Positions 42,781 through 53,457 of a stretch of DNA of 64,000 bases are shown in pieces. The DNA comes from Mycolicibacterium sediminis (lineage in GTDB: Bacteria > Actinomycetota > Actinomycetes > Mycobacteriales > Mycobacteriaceae): positions 930,001 to 994,000 of the forward strand of contig NZ_AP022588.1 of assembly GCF_010731735.1 (NCBI RefSeq), written 5' to 3'. The notes beneath the pieces are model-generated. The model was not told the DNA's origin, did not search any database, and saw only the letters and a list, made by a program, of their open reading frames with translations. How positions within the stretch are numbered: the stretch's first letter is position 1; every line of letters begins with the position of its first letter. A program made the translations under genes and the position numbers.

Positions 42781-43791
42781 TCAGCCCTCCGACACGGCGA
42801 CCACGACCTTGTCGCCACGGCGCTCGGCTGCCGACGCGAACGCCTTCGCGGCGTCGGAGAGCGGATGCCGCTCGGTGACGAGCGCATCGAGGTCCACCCC
42901 GCTCGTCGCCATCTCGATCGCCCGCGGGTAGGTGTCGTTCATCCGACGCACCATCGCGAACGTCAGGCCCTTCCGGCGCGCCGCCGCTGCCGGGAAGGAC
43001 GAGGCGTCCTCCGACGGGATGCCGCCCAGTGCGATGCGACCGCCCGGCCGAACGGCGCCGACCGCCGTGGCGATGGCCGGGTCGGTGCCCGCGAGTTCGA
43101 CGGCGACGTCGACACCGCGTCCACCGGTGGCGTCCAGCACCGCGGCGGCCCCGTCGTCGGCGGACCACGCGGCGTCCGCCCCACACCGCAGCGCCGTGGC
43201 TCGACGGTGGGCCAGCGGTTCCACGACGAACACGCGGCGCGCCCCCGAACGTCGAGCCACCTGCACGGCGAGCGCACCGATCGGACCGGCGCCCACCACC
43301 AGGACGTCAGCACCCGCCCTCAGGTGCGCGACACCGACTGCGTGGATGGCGACGCCGAGGGGCTCCAGCAGCGCGCCGGCATCGTCGCTGAGATCGTCGG
43401 GAAGTGGATGCAGCAGGTGGTCCGGCCACACGAGGCGTTCACGCAACCCACCGTCGACGGTGCCGTGACCCGCGAACTCCACGGTCGGGCAGAGGTTGTG
43501 GTAGCCCGCACCGCACGACTCGCAGTGGTCACACGGGATCGCCGGATCGACCGCGACTCGTCGACCCGCGTAGGGACCGGTGACGGCCACCGCCGCGAAC
43601 TCGTGTCCGGGCACGACGGGACGGTCGATCCGGTTCTCGCCGATGCCACCGTCGGTGAACCAGTGCAGGTCCGATCCGCAGATCCCGACCGACGTCACCG
43701 CGAGCAGCGACCATCCGGGCCGCGGATCGTCGGGTCCGCGCTCGACGACGACTCGCACGTCACCGACTGCGTGCAGTCGCGCGGCGAGCAT
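42781..43791 (-). CDS. Zinc-dependent sugar/polyol dehydrogenase
   Basis: A 336-residue medium-chain dehydrogenase. The catalytic zinc site is GICGSDLHW and GHEFAA; the structural zinc cysteines are in PCDHCESCGAGYHNLC; the NAD motif is VVGAGPIGALAV. It resembles L-idonate 5-dehydrogenase and sorbitol dehydrogenases. ATG 43791 was chosen for homology at MLAARLHAVGDVRV; ATG 43827 would overlap araA by 20 bases. It ends the arabinose operon and could oxidise an arabinose-derived or other polyol. Confidence 0.8.
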   Translation of the reverse strand: MLAARLHAVGDVRVVVERGPDDPRPGWSLLAVTSVGICGSDLHWFTDGGIGENRIDRPVVPGHEFAAVAVTGPYAGRRVAVDPAIPCDHCESCGAGYHNLCPTVEFAGHGTVDGGLRERLVWPDHLLHPLPDDLSDDAGALLEPLGVAIHAVGVAHLRAGADVLVVGAGPIGALAVQVARRSGARRVFVVEPLAHRRATALRCGADAAWSADDGAAAVLDATGGRGVDVAVELAGTDPAIATAVGAVRPGGRIALGGIPSEDASSFPAAAARRKGLTFAMVRRMNDTYPRAIEMATSGVDLDALVTERHPLSDAAKAFASAAERRGDKVVVAVSEG

Positions 43792-43807
43792 CCGGTTCGC
43801 GTCCGCC

Positions 43808-45319
43808 TCAGAGCCCGACGGCAACATGGTGATAGACGTCGTTCCACTTCAGCTCGTGCGCGAAGCCGCGCACGGTGGTGTCGGCGTCGATGACGAGCAG
43901 CTCGGTGTCGGTCATGGCCGCGAAGTCCTCGATCACGTCCGTGCCGACCGCCGTCGACATCACCGTGTGGTGCGGCGCGCCGGCCATGAGCCACGCCTCG
44001 GCCGAGGTGGACCACGACGGCCGCGGTTCCCACACCGCGCACGCCACCGGCAGGTTGGGTAGGTCGGCGGGCGGCTCTATGACGCGAACCTCGTTCGCCA
44101 CCAACCGGAAACGCGATCCCATGTCGCAGATTCCGACGACCACCGCATCGGCCGCGGCCGCGGTGAAGCGCAGCCGCACCGGGTCGTCACGGTCGCCGAT
44201 GGCCAGCGGGTGGACCTCGAGGGTCGGTGTCGCCCCGGCGATGCTCGGACACACCTCGAGCATGTGCGCGCCCAGAATGCGTTCCCGACCGGGCGTCAGG
44301 TCGTAGGTGTAGTCCTCCATGAACGACGTGCCACCGGGCAGCCCCTCACTCATCGACTTGACGGTGCGCAGCAGCAGCGCGGTCTTCCAATCCCCTTCGC
44401 CGCCGAACCCGTAGCCGTCTGCCATCAACCTCTGCACGGCCAGTCCCGGAAGCTGACGCAGCCCACCGAGATCCTCGAAGTTGGTGGTGAAGGCGTGAAA
44501 GCCGCCATCCTGGAGGAACCTTCGCAACCCGACCTCGATCTGCGCGCCGTGCCGAAGCGAATCGTGGCGCTCACCGCCGGGCAGCAACTCGGTCGAGACC
44601 CGGTAGGTGTCCGCATACTCCCGCACCAGCTTGTCGACGTCGGCGGGCCGGACGGCGTCGACGACGGCGACCAGGTCGTTGACGCCGTAGGCGTCGACCG
44701 ACACCCCGAAGTGCGCCTCGGCCTCCACCTTGTCGCCCTCGGTGACGGCGACACCGCGCATGTTGTCGCCGAAGCGTGCGACCTTCATCGTCGACAGTTC
44801 GGCGTGGCCGAGTGCCGCGCGCGTCCACGCACCGATTCGCTCACGGGTGCGCGGGTCGTCGACGTGACCGGCGATCGTCTTGCGCGCGCGGGACAACCGC
44901 GATTGGACGTAGCCGAACTCGCGATCGCCGTGCGCGGCCTGGTTGAGGTTCATGAAGTCCATGTCGATGCTGTGCCAGGGCAACTCGACGTCGAACTGCG
45001 TGTGCAGGTGCAGCAGGGGCTTGCGGAGCGCCTTGAGGCCCCTGATCCACATCTTCGCCGGTGAGAACGTGTGCATCCACGCAACCACGCCGATGCACTC
45101 GTCGGAGGTGTTGGCGTCGTTCATGATCCGTGCGATCTGGTCGGAGTCGGTGACGATCGGCATCCAGCGCACCTCGACCGGGATCTCGGCGCTGCCGTCG
45201 AGACGGTCGGCGAGCCTGCGCGACTGGTCGGCGACCTGGTCGAGGATGTCCTGTCCGTACAGCGACTGGCTGCCGGTGAGGAACCAGATCTGGCTGGTGA
45301 CGAGTCGGGACGCGATCAT
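43808..45319 (-). CDS. araA: L-arabinose isomerase
   Basis: A 503-residue protein that converts L-arabinose to L-ribulose. Family features are [13 protein letters not shown] at the start, [47 protein letters not shown] and [17 protein letters not shown]. The length matches characterised AraA (about 500). It overlaps the araD stop (ATGA). With araB and araD it completes the bacterial L-arabinose pathway to D-xylulose 5-phosphate. Confidence 0.95.
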   Translation of the reverse strand: MIASRLVTSQIWFLTGSQSLYGQDILDQVADQSRRLADRLDGSAEIPVEVRWMPIVTDSDQIARIMNDANTSDECIGVVAWMHTFSPAKMWIRGLKALRKPLLHLHTQFDVELPWHSIDMDFMNLNQAAHGDREFGYVQSRLSRARKTIAGHVDDPRTRERIGAWTRAALGHAELSTMKVARFGDNMRGVAVTEGDKVEAEAHFGVSVDAYGVNDLVAVVDAVRPADVDKLVREYADTYRVSTELLPGGERHDSLRHGAQIEVGLRRFLQDGGFHAFTTNFEDLGGLRQLPGLAVQRLMADGYGFGGEGDWKTALLLRTVKSMSEGLPGGTSFMEDYTYDLTPGRERILGAHMLEVCPSIAGATPTLEVHPLAIGDRDDPVRLRFTAAAADAVVVGICDMGSRFRLVANEVRVIEPPADLPNLPVACAVWEPRPSWSTSAEAWLMAGAPHHTVMSTAVGTDVIEDFAAMTDTELLVIDADTTVRGFAHELKWNDVYHHVAVGL

Positions 45320-46029
45320 CGCTGGTCCTCCTGCTGTGGGTCGGATCGTCGGCCGGCCTGGCCGTACACGTTCTGGTACCGCTCGAACAGGGCGGCCACG
45401 TCGTCGGCGTGGATGGGCACCGCGTCCCCGAGTTGACGGCTGACGTGCACGGTGCGGGCGACGTCCTCCACCATGACGGCGGCCTTCACCGCGTCGCGCG
45501 CGGTGCGGCCGATGGTGAAGGGGCCGTGGTTGCGCATCAGGACGGCCGGAGAGTTGCTGTTCCGCAACGTCTCCACGATCCCCCGTCCGATGGAGTCGTC
45601 GCCGATGAGCGCGAAGGGACCCACCGGGACGTCGCCACCGAACTCGTCGGCGATCATGGTGAGGACGCACGGGATGGGTTCACCGCGCGCGGCCCACGCG
45701 GTCGCGTACGTGGAGTGGGTGTGGACGACGCCGCCGACGTCGGGCATGTGCCGGTACACGTAGGCGTGCGCCGCGGTGTCCGACGACGGGCTCATGGCGC
45801 CGTCGACGAGGTTCCCGTGCAGGTCGCAGACCACCATGTCCTCGGCGGTCATGGTGCCGTAGTCGGCTCCCGACGGCTTGATCACGATCAGGTCGCGGCC
45901 GGGGACCCGTGCCGACACGTTGCCCGCCGTCCAGATGACGAGCTCGTACCGGGTCAGCTGGGCGTGCAGGTCACAGACCTGCCGTCGCAGGTCGGCCACC
46001 ACGCGATCGATGTCGGAGGTGATGGTCAC
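45316..46029 (-). CDS. araD: L-ribulose-5-phosphate 4-epimerase
   Basis: A 237-residue class II aldolase-family epimerase. Metal-binding histidines appear in [14 protein letters not shown] and the later [16 protein letters not shown] and PSGADYGTM bind substrate phosphate. It converts L-ribulose 5-phosphate to D-xylulose 5-phosphate. The GTG start overlaps the araB stop (GTGA). Confidence 0.93.
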   Translation of the reverse strand: MTITSDIDRVVADLRRQVCDLHAQLTRYELVIWTAGNVSARVPGRDLIVIKPSGADYGTMTAEDMVVCDLHGNLVDGAMSPSSDTAAHAYVYRHMPDVGGVVHTHSTYATAWAARGEPIPCVLTMIADEFGGDVPVGPFALIGDDSIGRGIVETLRNSNSPAVLMRNHGPFTIGRTARDAVKAAVMVEDVARTVHVSRQLGDAVPIHADDVAALFERYQNVYGQAGRRSDPQQEDQR

Positions 46030-47693
46030 GAGATGGCCCCCACTGCTTCGCGGGTGTCGATGCGACGCAGCCGGCGCATCATGTCGTTGCCGCGACCGAA
46101 CCACTCGTAGGCGGCGACGTACTCGCGGTAGAGCCGGTCGTAGGCGACCGCGTTCTCGGGGATCGGGCGGTAGGCGGCATCGATGCGCTTGCCCATCGCC
46201 GTTGCCGCACTGCGCACGTCGGCGTGCGCACCGGCGGCGGCAGCGGCGTGGATGGCAGATCCCAGGGCCGGTGCCTGCGCGGAGGGGACGATCGACAGCG
46301 GCAGTCCGACCGCATCGGCATAGATCTGCATCAGGAGTTCGTTCTTCAGCAGACCGCCTGCGACCACGAGTTCGGTGACCGGGACGCCGCTCGCGACGAA
46401 TGTCTCCACGATCATCCGGGTGCCGAAGGCCGTGGCCTCCAGCAGCGCCCGATACATGTCGACGCAGGTGGTCTCGAGCGTCTGGCCGATCATGACGCCG
46501 GACAGTTCGTGGTCGACGAGCACCGAGCGATTCCCGCTGTGCCAGTCCAGTGCGACTAACCCGTGCTGCCCCACGCGCTGCCGGCCGGCCAGATCGGTGA
46601 GGTGTTCGTGGACGGTCAGCCCGCGGCGGCGTGCCTCCACCTGATAGGCCTCGGGGACGCAGTTGTCGACGAACCATCCGAAGATGTCGCCCACACCCGA
46701 CTGTCCCGCCTCGTAACCCCAGCTGCCTTCGCAGATGCCGCCGTCCACCACCCCGCACATGCCCGGCACGTCCCGCAGGACGTCGGAGTTCATCACGTGG
46801 CAGGTCGAGGTGCCCATGATCGCCACGAGGTGCCCCGGGTCGAGCGCGTTCGCGGCGGCGACGGTGACGTGCGCGTCGACGTTGCCCACCGCCACGGGGA
46901 TTCCCTCCGGCAGGCCGGTCCATGCCGCCGCCTGCGCGGTGAGCGAGCCTGCCCGGTCACCCAGTCGCCCGATCGGGTGCTCCAGTTTGTCGGCCACGAA
47001 GTCGGCGAACCCCGGCCGGACCTCGGCCAGGAACTCCTGCGACGGATACCGGCCGTCCTGCCGGATCCCCTTGTACCCGGCGGTGCAGGCGTTGCGGACG
47101 TACTCACCGCACAGCTGCCAGACGATCCAGTCGGCGCCCTCGACGAAGAAGTCCATCACCCCGTACAGCTGGGGGTCCTCGTCGAAGATCTCGAGGGCCT
47201 TGGCGAATTCCCACTCGCTCGAGATGAGCCCTCCGTAGCGGGGCAACCAGGCCTCGCCGCGTTGCGCCGCAACGGCATTGATGCGGTCGGCCTGGGGTTG
47301 CGGTGAATGGTGCCGCCAGAGCTTCGCGTAGGCATGCGGCCGGTCGCGGTAGTCCGGGACGTCGCACAGCGGTGTCCCGTCGGCCAGTACCGGCACCATC
47401 GTGCACGCGGTGAAGTCGGTCCCGATGCCGATCACGTCGGCCGGATCGATGCCGGCCCTGCGCACCGCCTCGGGCACGGCGTTCCGGAGCACGTCGACGT
47501 AGTCCGAGGGAACCTGGAGCGCCCACTGCGACGGCAGACGATCGGTGCGCCCCGGCAGCGTCTCCGTCACGACGCCGTGCGGATAGGCGTGCTCGGCGCT
47601 GGCCATCTCGTGGCCGTCGGCGACGCGGACCACCAGCGCCCGGCCGGAGAGCGTCCCGAAGTCGACACCCACCGTGTACTCGTGATCGGTCAC
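46026..47693 (-). CDS. araB: Ribulokinase
   Basis: A 555-residue FGGY-family kinase. It starts with the ATP-binding VGVDFGTLSGRALVV, has DFTACTMVPVLADGTPL and MGTSTCHVMNSD and ends with the FGGY core VTELVVAGGLLKNELLMQ. It phosphorylates L-ribulose before AraD. The GTG start overlaps the stop of the LacI gene (GTGA). The adjacent araD and araA support ribulokinase rather than xylulokinase. Confidence 0.93.
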   Translation of the reverse strand: MTDHEYTVGVDFGTLSGRALVVRVADGHEMASAEHAYPHGVVTETLPGRTDRLPSQWALQVPSDYVDVLRNAVPEAVRRAGIDPADVIGIGTDFTACTMVPVLADGTPLCDVPDYRDRPHAYAKLWRHHSPQPQADRINAVAAQRGEAWLPRYGGLISSEWEFAKALEIFDEDPQLYGVMDFFVEGADWIVWQLCGEYVRNACTAGYKGIRQDGRYPSQEFLAEVRPGFADFVADKLEHPIGRLGDRAGSLTAQAAAWTGLPEGIPVAVGNVDAHVTVAAANALDPGHLVAIMGTSTCHVMNSDVLRDVPGMCGVVDGGICEGSWGYEAGQSGVGDIFGWFVDNCVPEAYQVEARRRGLTVHEHLTDLAGRQRVGQHGLVALDWHSGNRSVLVDHELSGVMIGQTLETTCVDMYRALLEATAFGTRMIVETFVASGVPVTELVVAGGLLKNELLMQIYADAVGLPLSIVPSAQAPALGSAIHAAAAAGAHADVRSAATAMGKRIDAAYRPIPENAVAYDRLYREYVAAYEWFGRGNDMMRRLRRIDTREAVGAIS

Positions 47694-48721
47694 TGGCTCT
47701 CCTTGGGTGGTGCGGTGCTGTCGCGGACGATGAGTTCGGGGGTGAGGAGGGCGACGTCGGTGGTCGAGCCGTCCAGCGTCGCGGTGGCGAGGTCTATCGC
47801 GCGTCGGCCGATGGCCTGGAAGTCCTGGCGGACGGTCGTGAGCGCGGGATTGAGGTATCCCGCCTCGGGGATGTCGTCGAATCCGACGACGCTGACGTCC
47901 TCGGGAACCGCGACGCCCGACCGGGCGAACGCGTGCAGCACGCCGATGGCCATCTGATCGTTGGCCACGAAGACCGCAGACGTGTCGCCCGCGCGGGCCA
48001 GCTCGCAACCGATCTCGTAACCGCGCGCCGGGGTCCAGTCGCCCTCCCAGTGCGTGTCCGGCACCGCCAGCCCGGCATCGCACAGCGCTGCCTCGTATCC
48101 GGCGCGGCGCCCCTTCGCCTCGGGCCAGGTCATCGGGCCCGAGACGTGGACGATCCGCCGGTGGCCCAGATCGATCAGGTGCTGCGTGGCTTGGCGCGCA
48201 CCGCCGATCTGGTCGACGCCGACGGTGAGTCCGCGCCCGGAGAGGTCGCCCTCGACGACGATGAGCGGTAGACCGGTGTGCGCGGAATGTACGGCGTCGA
48301 GCGCCTCCTCCTGCGCGGCGATGATCACGATCGCCTCGACCGACTGGCGTGCGAGATGGTCGAGCGCACCGCGGAGTTCGGCGAGCGTTATCTCGGGCAA
48401 CGGCACGAGGCTGGAGAAGTAGCCCGCCGCACGCGCGGCCTCCTGCACGGACCTCTGAATGCTCGACGGCCCGAACTGCGCGCTGTTGCTACCGACGATC
48501 CCGATGATCCCGGATCGGCGGGTCACCAGCGCTCGCGCAGCGGTGTTGGGCCGGTAGCCGAGTTCCTCGATGGCCTGCTCGACGCGCGCCTTGGTCTCGG
48601 GCCGAATGCTGCTCGACCCGTTGATGACTCGGGAGACGGTCTGGTGACTCACGCCCGCGAGGCGGGCGACGTCCGCCATGACCGGTTTGGGCGGGGTGGG
48701 TGGCATCGGCTGGCCGGTCAT
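47690..48721 (-). CDS. LacI family repressor of arabinose locus
   Basis: A 343-residue LacI/GalR repressor. HTH: ADVARLAGVSHQTVSRVING; hinge ARALVTRRSG; effector domain with sugar-binding loops (VANDQMAIGVLHAF). It is encoded within the arabinose operon between the permease and kinase genes, coupled to both. It probably binds the three LacI-type operators at 53458-53573 and is released by arabinose or a phosphorylated intermediate. Regulation by a LacI rather than AraC protein is notable for an arabinose locus. Confidence 0.9.
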   Translation of the reverse strand: MTGQPMPPTPPKPVMADVARLAGVSHQTVSRVINGSSSIRPETKARVEQAIEELGYRPNTAARALVTRRSGIIGIVGSNSAQFGPSSIQRSVQEAARAAGYFSSLVPLPEITLAELRGALDHLARQSVEAIVIIAAQEEALDAVHSAHTGLPLIVVEGDLSGRGLTVGVDQIGGARQATQHLIDLGHRRIVHVSGPMTWPEAKGRRAGYEAALCDAGLAVPDTHWEGDWTPARGYEIGCELARAGDTSAVFVANDQMAIGVLHAFARSGVAVPEDVSVVGFDDIPEAGYLNPALTTVRQDFQAIGRRAIDLATATLDGSTTDVALLTPELIVRDSTAPPKESQ

Positions 48722-49728
48722 CGTGGCTTCCTCATCGCTAGGCGTTGCACCAGGACGAATACCAGCAGGAGGACGCCGGTCATGATCCGGGTCCAGTACG
48801 AGTCGAGGTTCTCCGCGGTGACGAAGGTCTGGATGGTGCCGAGCACGAGGACGCCGATCACCGAGCCGAGGACGAAGCCGACGCCACCAGAGAGCAGGAC
48901 TCCTCCGACGACCGCCGCGGCGATGGCGTCGAGTTCGAGGCCGACGCCGTTGAGGCTGTAGCCGGAGAGCTTCTGCACTGCGAGCAGCAACCCGGCCAGC
49001 GACGCACAGAGGCCGCTGATCGCGTAGACGGACACCCGCACCCTGGAGGCGTCGAGGCCCATCAGCTGCGTCGACTGCCGGTTGCCGCCGACGGCGTACA
49101 CCGTTCGGCCGAAGCGGGTCTGGTGCAGCACGTAGGCGGCCACCGCCACGACGACGGCGGCGATCAAGACCGTCCATCGGATGAACTCGCCCTCGTACAG
49201 GTAGACGTAGTTCAGTCCGATGGCGCGCAGCACCGGATCCTTGATGGGCAGCGTGTCGACACTGATCACGTAGCAGAGTCCGCGTGCCAGGAACATGCCC
49301 GCAAGGGTGACGATGAACGGCTGAACGTCGAAGTATTCGATGATCAGGCCCATCACCAACCCGAGGAGCGGCCCGACCAGCAGCACGGCTGCCACCGCCA
49401 GCGGCAGCGGCCAGCCGGCCCGGAGCGTGGTGGCGACGATGACGGTGGACAGGGCGACGACCGAGCCGACACTGAGATCGATTCCACCCGTGAGGATCAC
49501 GAACGTCATGCCGACGGCCAGGACCACCAGGTAGGCGTTGTCGACGAGCAGGTTGAGGAACACCTGCGTCGGGCTCGCGAAGTCGTACCGGCTGACGAGC
49601 GCGCCGAACAGGACGACGAACAGGGCCAGGGAGACGAGCGGCGACAGGTAGCGGCCCCGGATTCGCCGTGCGAGCTGCCGGGCGACCGGACCGGGGCCGG
49701 TCTCGACACGCGTGCTCGTGGTGCTCAC
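48718..49728 (-). CDS. Sugar ABC transporter permease (YjfF-like)
   Basis: A 336-residue membrane protein of the ribose/galactofuranose permease family with about nine transmembrane segments. Hallmarks are GMTFVILTGGIDLSVGSV and RQSTQLMGLDASRV. It is one of two different permeases of this importer, as in the E. coli YtfQRT-YjfF system. GTG start coupled to the preceding permease. Confidence 0.88.
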   Translation of the reverse strand: MSTTSTRVETGPGPVARQLARRIRGRYLSPLVSLALFVVLFGALVSRYDFASPTQVFLNLLVDNAYLVVLAVGMTFVILTGGIDLSVGSVVALSTVIVATTLRAGWPLPLAVAAVLLVGPLLGLVMGLIIEYFDVQPFIVTLAGMFLARGLCYVISVDTLPIKDPVLRAIGLNYVYLYEGEFIRWTVLIAAVVVAVAAYVLHQTRFGRTVYAVGGNRQSTQLMGLDASRVRVSVYAISGLCASLAGLLLAVQKLSGYSLNGVGLELDAIAAAVVGGVLLSGGVGFVLGSVIGVLVLGTIQTFVTAENLDSYWTRIMTGVLLLVFVLVQRLAMRKPR

Positions 49729-50810
49729 TTCGCCGCCATCCCGGAGACGGCCGTCACCGGCTGCGCGGGCCTAACATCCTGCGCCGTCGGCGGTTTCGCG
49801 GCCGGCCGACGGCCCGGGCGACGTCGTGACGTCACCGCCCGGAACTTCGGCGCCTGCAGCAGGCAGACGGCGATGACGACCAGCGCCTTGAACACCAGGG
49901 TGGTCTCCGGCGTGATGCCTGCGGTGTACACGGTCGTCGTCAGCGTCTGGATGATCAGTGCGCCCAGGATGGTTCCGGTGAGGCTGAACCGTCCGCCGAG
50001 CAGCGACGTACCGCCGATGACGACCGCCAGGATGGCGTCCATCTCGATCCACAGCCCCGCGTTGTTCGCGTCCGCGGCGGCGATGTTGGAGGCGATCATC
50101 AGGCCGGCGACACCGGCGCACAGCGCGGAGAACACGTACACCGCGAACACGATGGAACGGTGCCGAACCCCGGCGAGGCGGCTGGCCTCCGGGTTCACGC
50201 CGACGGATTCGAGGAGCATTCCGAGCGCGGTGCGACGCGTCAGCAGGCCGATCAGACCGAATACCGAGAGGCTCACCAGGATCGCGACGGGCAGCCCGAG
50301 TGCGTAACCGGCGCCCAGCACCTTGCACGGCGCGCTGGTGACGGTGACGATCTGACCGTCGGTGATCAGCAGGGCGATCCCTCGCCCGGCCGTCATCAGC
50401 ACCAGGGTCGCGATGATCGGTTGCACTCCGAAGACCGAGACGAGCGCTCCGTTCCACAACCCCAGGGCGACGGCGACGCCGAGCGCGATGCCCGCCGCGG
50501 TGACGACGGTGCCCGGGGCGGCCGGGTCGGCGGCAGACGCGATGTGCGCACACGCCAGCGCACCGCTGACGGCGACGACCGCGCCGACGGACAGGTCGAT
50601 GCCGCGCGATGCGATCACCAGCGTCATGCCGAGCGCGACCAACATGGTGGGAGCACCGTTGCGCAGGATGTCGATCGTGCTGCCGAACAGGTGGCCGTCC
50701 TGGATCCGGATACTCAGGAAGCTCGGGGTGATGACGACGTTGGCGACGAGCAGCGCCACCAGCGCGAGGGCGGGCCACAGGAGCGACGATGTCGCCGGCG
50801 TCCTGCTCAT
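49725..50810 (-). CDS. Sugar ABC transporter permease (YtfT-like)
   Basis: A 361-residue permease of the same family with about nine transmembrane segments, GMTLVIASRGIDLSVGAV and a long basic C-terminal tail (RRRPGRRPAAKPP) that lies in the cytosol. It pairs with the YjfF-like permease. ATG coupled to the ATPase stop (ATGA). Confidence 0.88.
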   Translation of the reverse strand: MSRTPATSSLLWPALALVALLVANVVITPSFLSIRIQDGHLFGSTIDILRNGAPTMLVALGMTLVIASRGIDLSVGAVVAVSGALACAHIASAADPAAPGTVVTAAGIALGVAVALGLWNGALVSVFGVQPIIATLVLMTAGRGIALLITDGQIVTVTSAPCKVLGAGYALGLPVAILVSLSVFGLIGLLTRRTALGMLLESVGVNPEASRLAGVRHRSIVFAVYVFSALCAGVAGLMIASNIAAADANNAGLWIEMDAILAVVIGGTSLLGGRFSLTGTILGALIIQTLTTTVYTAGITPETTLVFKALVVIAVCLLQAPKFRAVTSRRRPGRRPAAKPPTAQDVRPAQPVTAVSGMAAK

Positions 50811-52339
50811 CGGTCCGCGCCGCCGGCAATGAGCGTGGTGAGTTCCTGGACCGTGCACTCCGATCCGACACGGGCGATGCACCGCCCTTCGCGCAGCACC
50901 ACGATCTGGTCACTGATCCGTGCGACCTCGTCGAGTTCGGCCGAGATGAACACCACGCCCATGCCGTCCGCGGCGAGATCCGCGACGAGCTTCTGAATCT
51001 GCGCCTTGGCGCCCACGTCGATGCCACGGGTGGGCTCGTCGAGGATGAACAACCGCGGTTCGGTGATCAGCCATCTCGCCAGCAGCACCTTCTGCTGGTT
51101 GCCGCCGCTGAGGTTCTTCACCAGTGCCCACGGGTTGCGGGGGCGGATGTCCAGCGCCTCCATGTATCGGTTCACCAGGTCGTCCTTGGCGCGCTTCGAC
51201 AGCGGTCGTGCGAAACCTCGGCGGGCCTGCAGCGCCAACACCAGGTTGTCGCTCACGGTCAGTTCCCCGACGATCCCCTCGCCCTTGCGATCCTCCGAGG
51301 AGAAGGCGACACCCCGGGCGATGGCGGCCCGCGGCGACCGGACCGCTACGGGAGCACCGTCGATCGACACCTGGCCGCTCGTGGCGCGGTCGGCGCCGAA
51401 GAGCAGGCGCGCCAACTCCGTTCGGCCGGATCCCAGGAGGCCGGCCAACCCGACGACCTCTCCGCGGCGGACGTCGACGTCCATCGGGTGCAGACCAGGC
51501 GGTCGGCCGATGCCCTTCGCGCTGAGCACCAGTTCGTCGGCAGTCGATTCGACGGCAGCGGCGGGGTGCTCGATCTCGTCCAGCAGCTCGAGGTCGTGCC
51601 CCAGCATGGCAGCGATGAGGTGCACCCGGTCGAGTGTGGTCGTCGGGTACTCACCGACCAGCCGGCCGTTGCGCAGCACCGTCATGCGATCGGCGATCTC
51701 GTACACCTGATCGAGGAAGTGCGAGACGAACAGGACCGCCGTGCCGCCATCGCGAAGGCGGCGCATCACGCGGAACAGTTCGTCGACTTCGTCGGCGTCG
51801 AGGCTCGACGTCGGTTCGTCGAGGATCAGTACCCGTGCCGACACCGCCGTCGCCCGTGCGATCGCCACGAGCTGCCGAACGCCGATGGGGTGGTCGCCGA
51901 GCGTGGAGCGGGGGTCGATGGACAGGTCGAGCCCGTCGAGGAGTTCTGCGGCCCGTCGGTTCATGGCCCGGTAGTCGATTCCCCCGAACCGGCGGGGCTC
52001 CCGGCCGAGCAGGATGTTCTCTGCGACGGTCAGATTGGCGCACAGGTTGACCTCTTGGTACACCGTGCTGATGCCCGCGTCCTGCGCCTGCCGTGGTCCG
52101 CTGAACCGCTGCTCGGTGCCCTCGACGACGATCGTGCCCGAGTCGATGTCGTAGACGCCCGTCAGCGCCTTGATCAACGTCGACTTCCCCGCCCCGTTCT
52201 CCCCCATCAGCGCGTGCACCTCGCCGGGCAGCAGTCGGAAGTCGACGCCGTCGAGCGCTCGTACGCCGGGGAAGTCGATCGTGACGTCACGCATGTCGAC
52301 CACCGGGTCGGCCACCGACCTGGAAACGGCTGCGGTCAT
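50807..52339 (-). CDS. Sugar ABC transporter ATPase (dual domain)
   Basis: A 510-residue ATPase with two ABC domains. The first has GENGAGKST and LILDEPTSSLD; the second has a degenerate Walker A (GLLGSGRTE), LSGGNQQK and [12 protein letters not shown], as usual in the RbsA/YtfR/MglA group. The degenerate second site is normal for the family. It powers the importer with the two downstream permeases and the binding protein encoded 25 bases upstream. Confidence 0.92.
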   Translation of the reverse strand: MTAAVSRSVADPVVDMRDVTIDFPGVRALDGVDFRLLPGEVHALMGENGAGKSTLIKALTGVYDIDSGTIVVEGTEQRFSGPRQAQDAGISTVYQEVNLCANLTVAENILLGREPRRFGGIDYRAMNRRAAELLDGLDLSIDPRSTLGDHPIGVRQLVAIARATAVSARVLILDEPTSSLDADEVDELFRVMRRLRDGGTAVLFVSHFLDQVYEIADRMTVLRNGRLVGEYPTTTLDRVHLIAAMLGHDLELLDEIEHPAAAVESTADELVLSAKGIGRPPGLHPMDVDVRRGEVVGLAGLLGSGRTELARLLFGADRATSGQVSIDGAPVAVRSPRAAIARGVAFSSEDRKGEGIVGELTVSDNLVLALQARRGFARPLSKRAKDDLVNRYMEALDIRPRNPWALVKNLSGGNQQKVLLARWLITEPRLFILDEPTRGIDVGAKAQIQKLVADLAADGMGVVFISAELDEVARISDQIVVLREGRCIARVGSECTVQELTTLIAGGADR

Positions 52340-52364
52340 GGGAGATTCCTCGATACCCGGGGCG

Positions 52365-53348
52365 TCAGTACTTGCGGTCCGGGAGAACGGCGGCGGCCTG
52401 CTGCTGGTCGAACGCCTCGTCGGGGGTGACGACGCGCGGCGGCACCGGTTCGCCCGCCACGACCTTCTTCGCGAGATCCATCAGTTGCGGCCCGAGTAGC
52501 GGATTGCATTCGACGATGTAGTTGAACTTGCCGTCGGCCAACGCCTGCATCCCGTCGTGGGTGGCGTCGACCGCGACGATCTGGACGTCCTTGCCCGGTG
52601 TCAGTCCCGCCGCCTCGATGGCCTCCATGGCGCCCAACCCCATGTCGTCGTTCTGGGCGAACACCAGATCGATCTTGGGGTTGGCCTTGAGGAACGCCTC
52701 CATGACCTGCTTGCCGCCCGAACGGGTGAAATCACCGCTCTGGGAGGCGATCACGCGAAGGTTGGGGTTGGCGGCGATCGCGTCGGCGAAACCGGTCTTC
52801 CGCTCGATGGCTGGGTCGGCACCCGTGGTGCCCTCGAGCTGGACGATGTTGACGGGCCCCGGCGCGGACGCGTACTGCTTGACCACCCAGTCGCCGGCCC
52901 GCCGGCCCTCCTCGACGAAGTCGGCGCCGAGGAACGTCTTGTAGACGTCCTTCTCCTGGGTGTCGACGGCACGGTCGGTGAGGATGACCGGGATGCCGGC
53001 GTTCTTGGCCTCGAGCAGGACCGCGTCCCATCCCGTGCGGACCACCGGACTGAACGCGATCACGTTGACCCGCTGCTGCACGAACGAACGAATGGCGGAG
53101 ATCTGGTTCTCCTGCTCGCCTCCTGCGTCGGAGAACTTGAGGTTCACGCCCGCCGCCGCCGCGGCATCCTGGATCGACTTGGTGTTCGCCGTTCGCCAAC
53201 CACTCTCGGCGCCCACCTGCGAGAAGCCCATGGTGAGCTGGCCACCGTCGCCGCCCCCGGAACCACCGCCCGGCGCGGGCCCGCTGCCACAGGCCGCCAA
53301 CAGGCCCACCGACGCGATCGCCGCTGCCGCCTTGAGTATTCCGATCAC
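52365..53348 (-). CDS. Sugar-binding lipoprotein (YtfQ-like)
   Basis: A 327-residue periplasmic-binding-type protein with a lipoprotein signal (lipobox LAAC near residue 20) and a G-rich linker. The mature part resembles galactofuranose-binding YtfQ: GFSQVGAESGWRTANTKSI, FVQQRVNVIAFSPVV and DLVFAQNDDMGLGAME. GAGGAG precedes the GTG. It heads a nine-gene operon to 42781. The arabinose enzymes downstream suggest L-arabinose, perhaps the furanose form, as ligand. Confidence 0.9.
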   Translation of the reverse strand: MIGILKAAAAIASVGLLAACGSGPAPGGGSGGGDGGQLTMGFSQVGAESGWRTANTKSIQDAAAAAGVNLKFSDAGGEQENQISAIRSFVQQRVNVIAFSPVVRTGWDAVLLEAKNAGIPVILTDRAVDTQEKDVYKTFLGADFVEEGRRAGDWVVKQYASAPGPVNIVQLEGTTGADPAIERKTGFADAIAANPNLRVIASQSGDFTRSGGKQVMEAFLKANPKIDLVFAQNDDMGLGAMEAIEAAGLTPGKDVQIVAVDATHDGMQALADGKFNYIVECNPLLGPQLMDLAKKVVAGEPVPPRVVTPDEAFDQQQAAAVLPDRKY

Positions 53349-53457
53349 GTCGACTCCTCGTTTTGATGTGTTCGCCCTGGTCAGGGATCCGGTGATGGTG
53401 AGCGCGCCGACCTCGACGCGCTGTCGGCCACTGTGACCGGCATTACACTGAGGCGAA

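Noticed and set aside
42781..47693. Xylose utilisation locus
   Set aside because: No xylose isomerase is present; AraA, AraD and a ribulokinase define an L-arabinose pathway.
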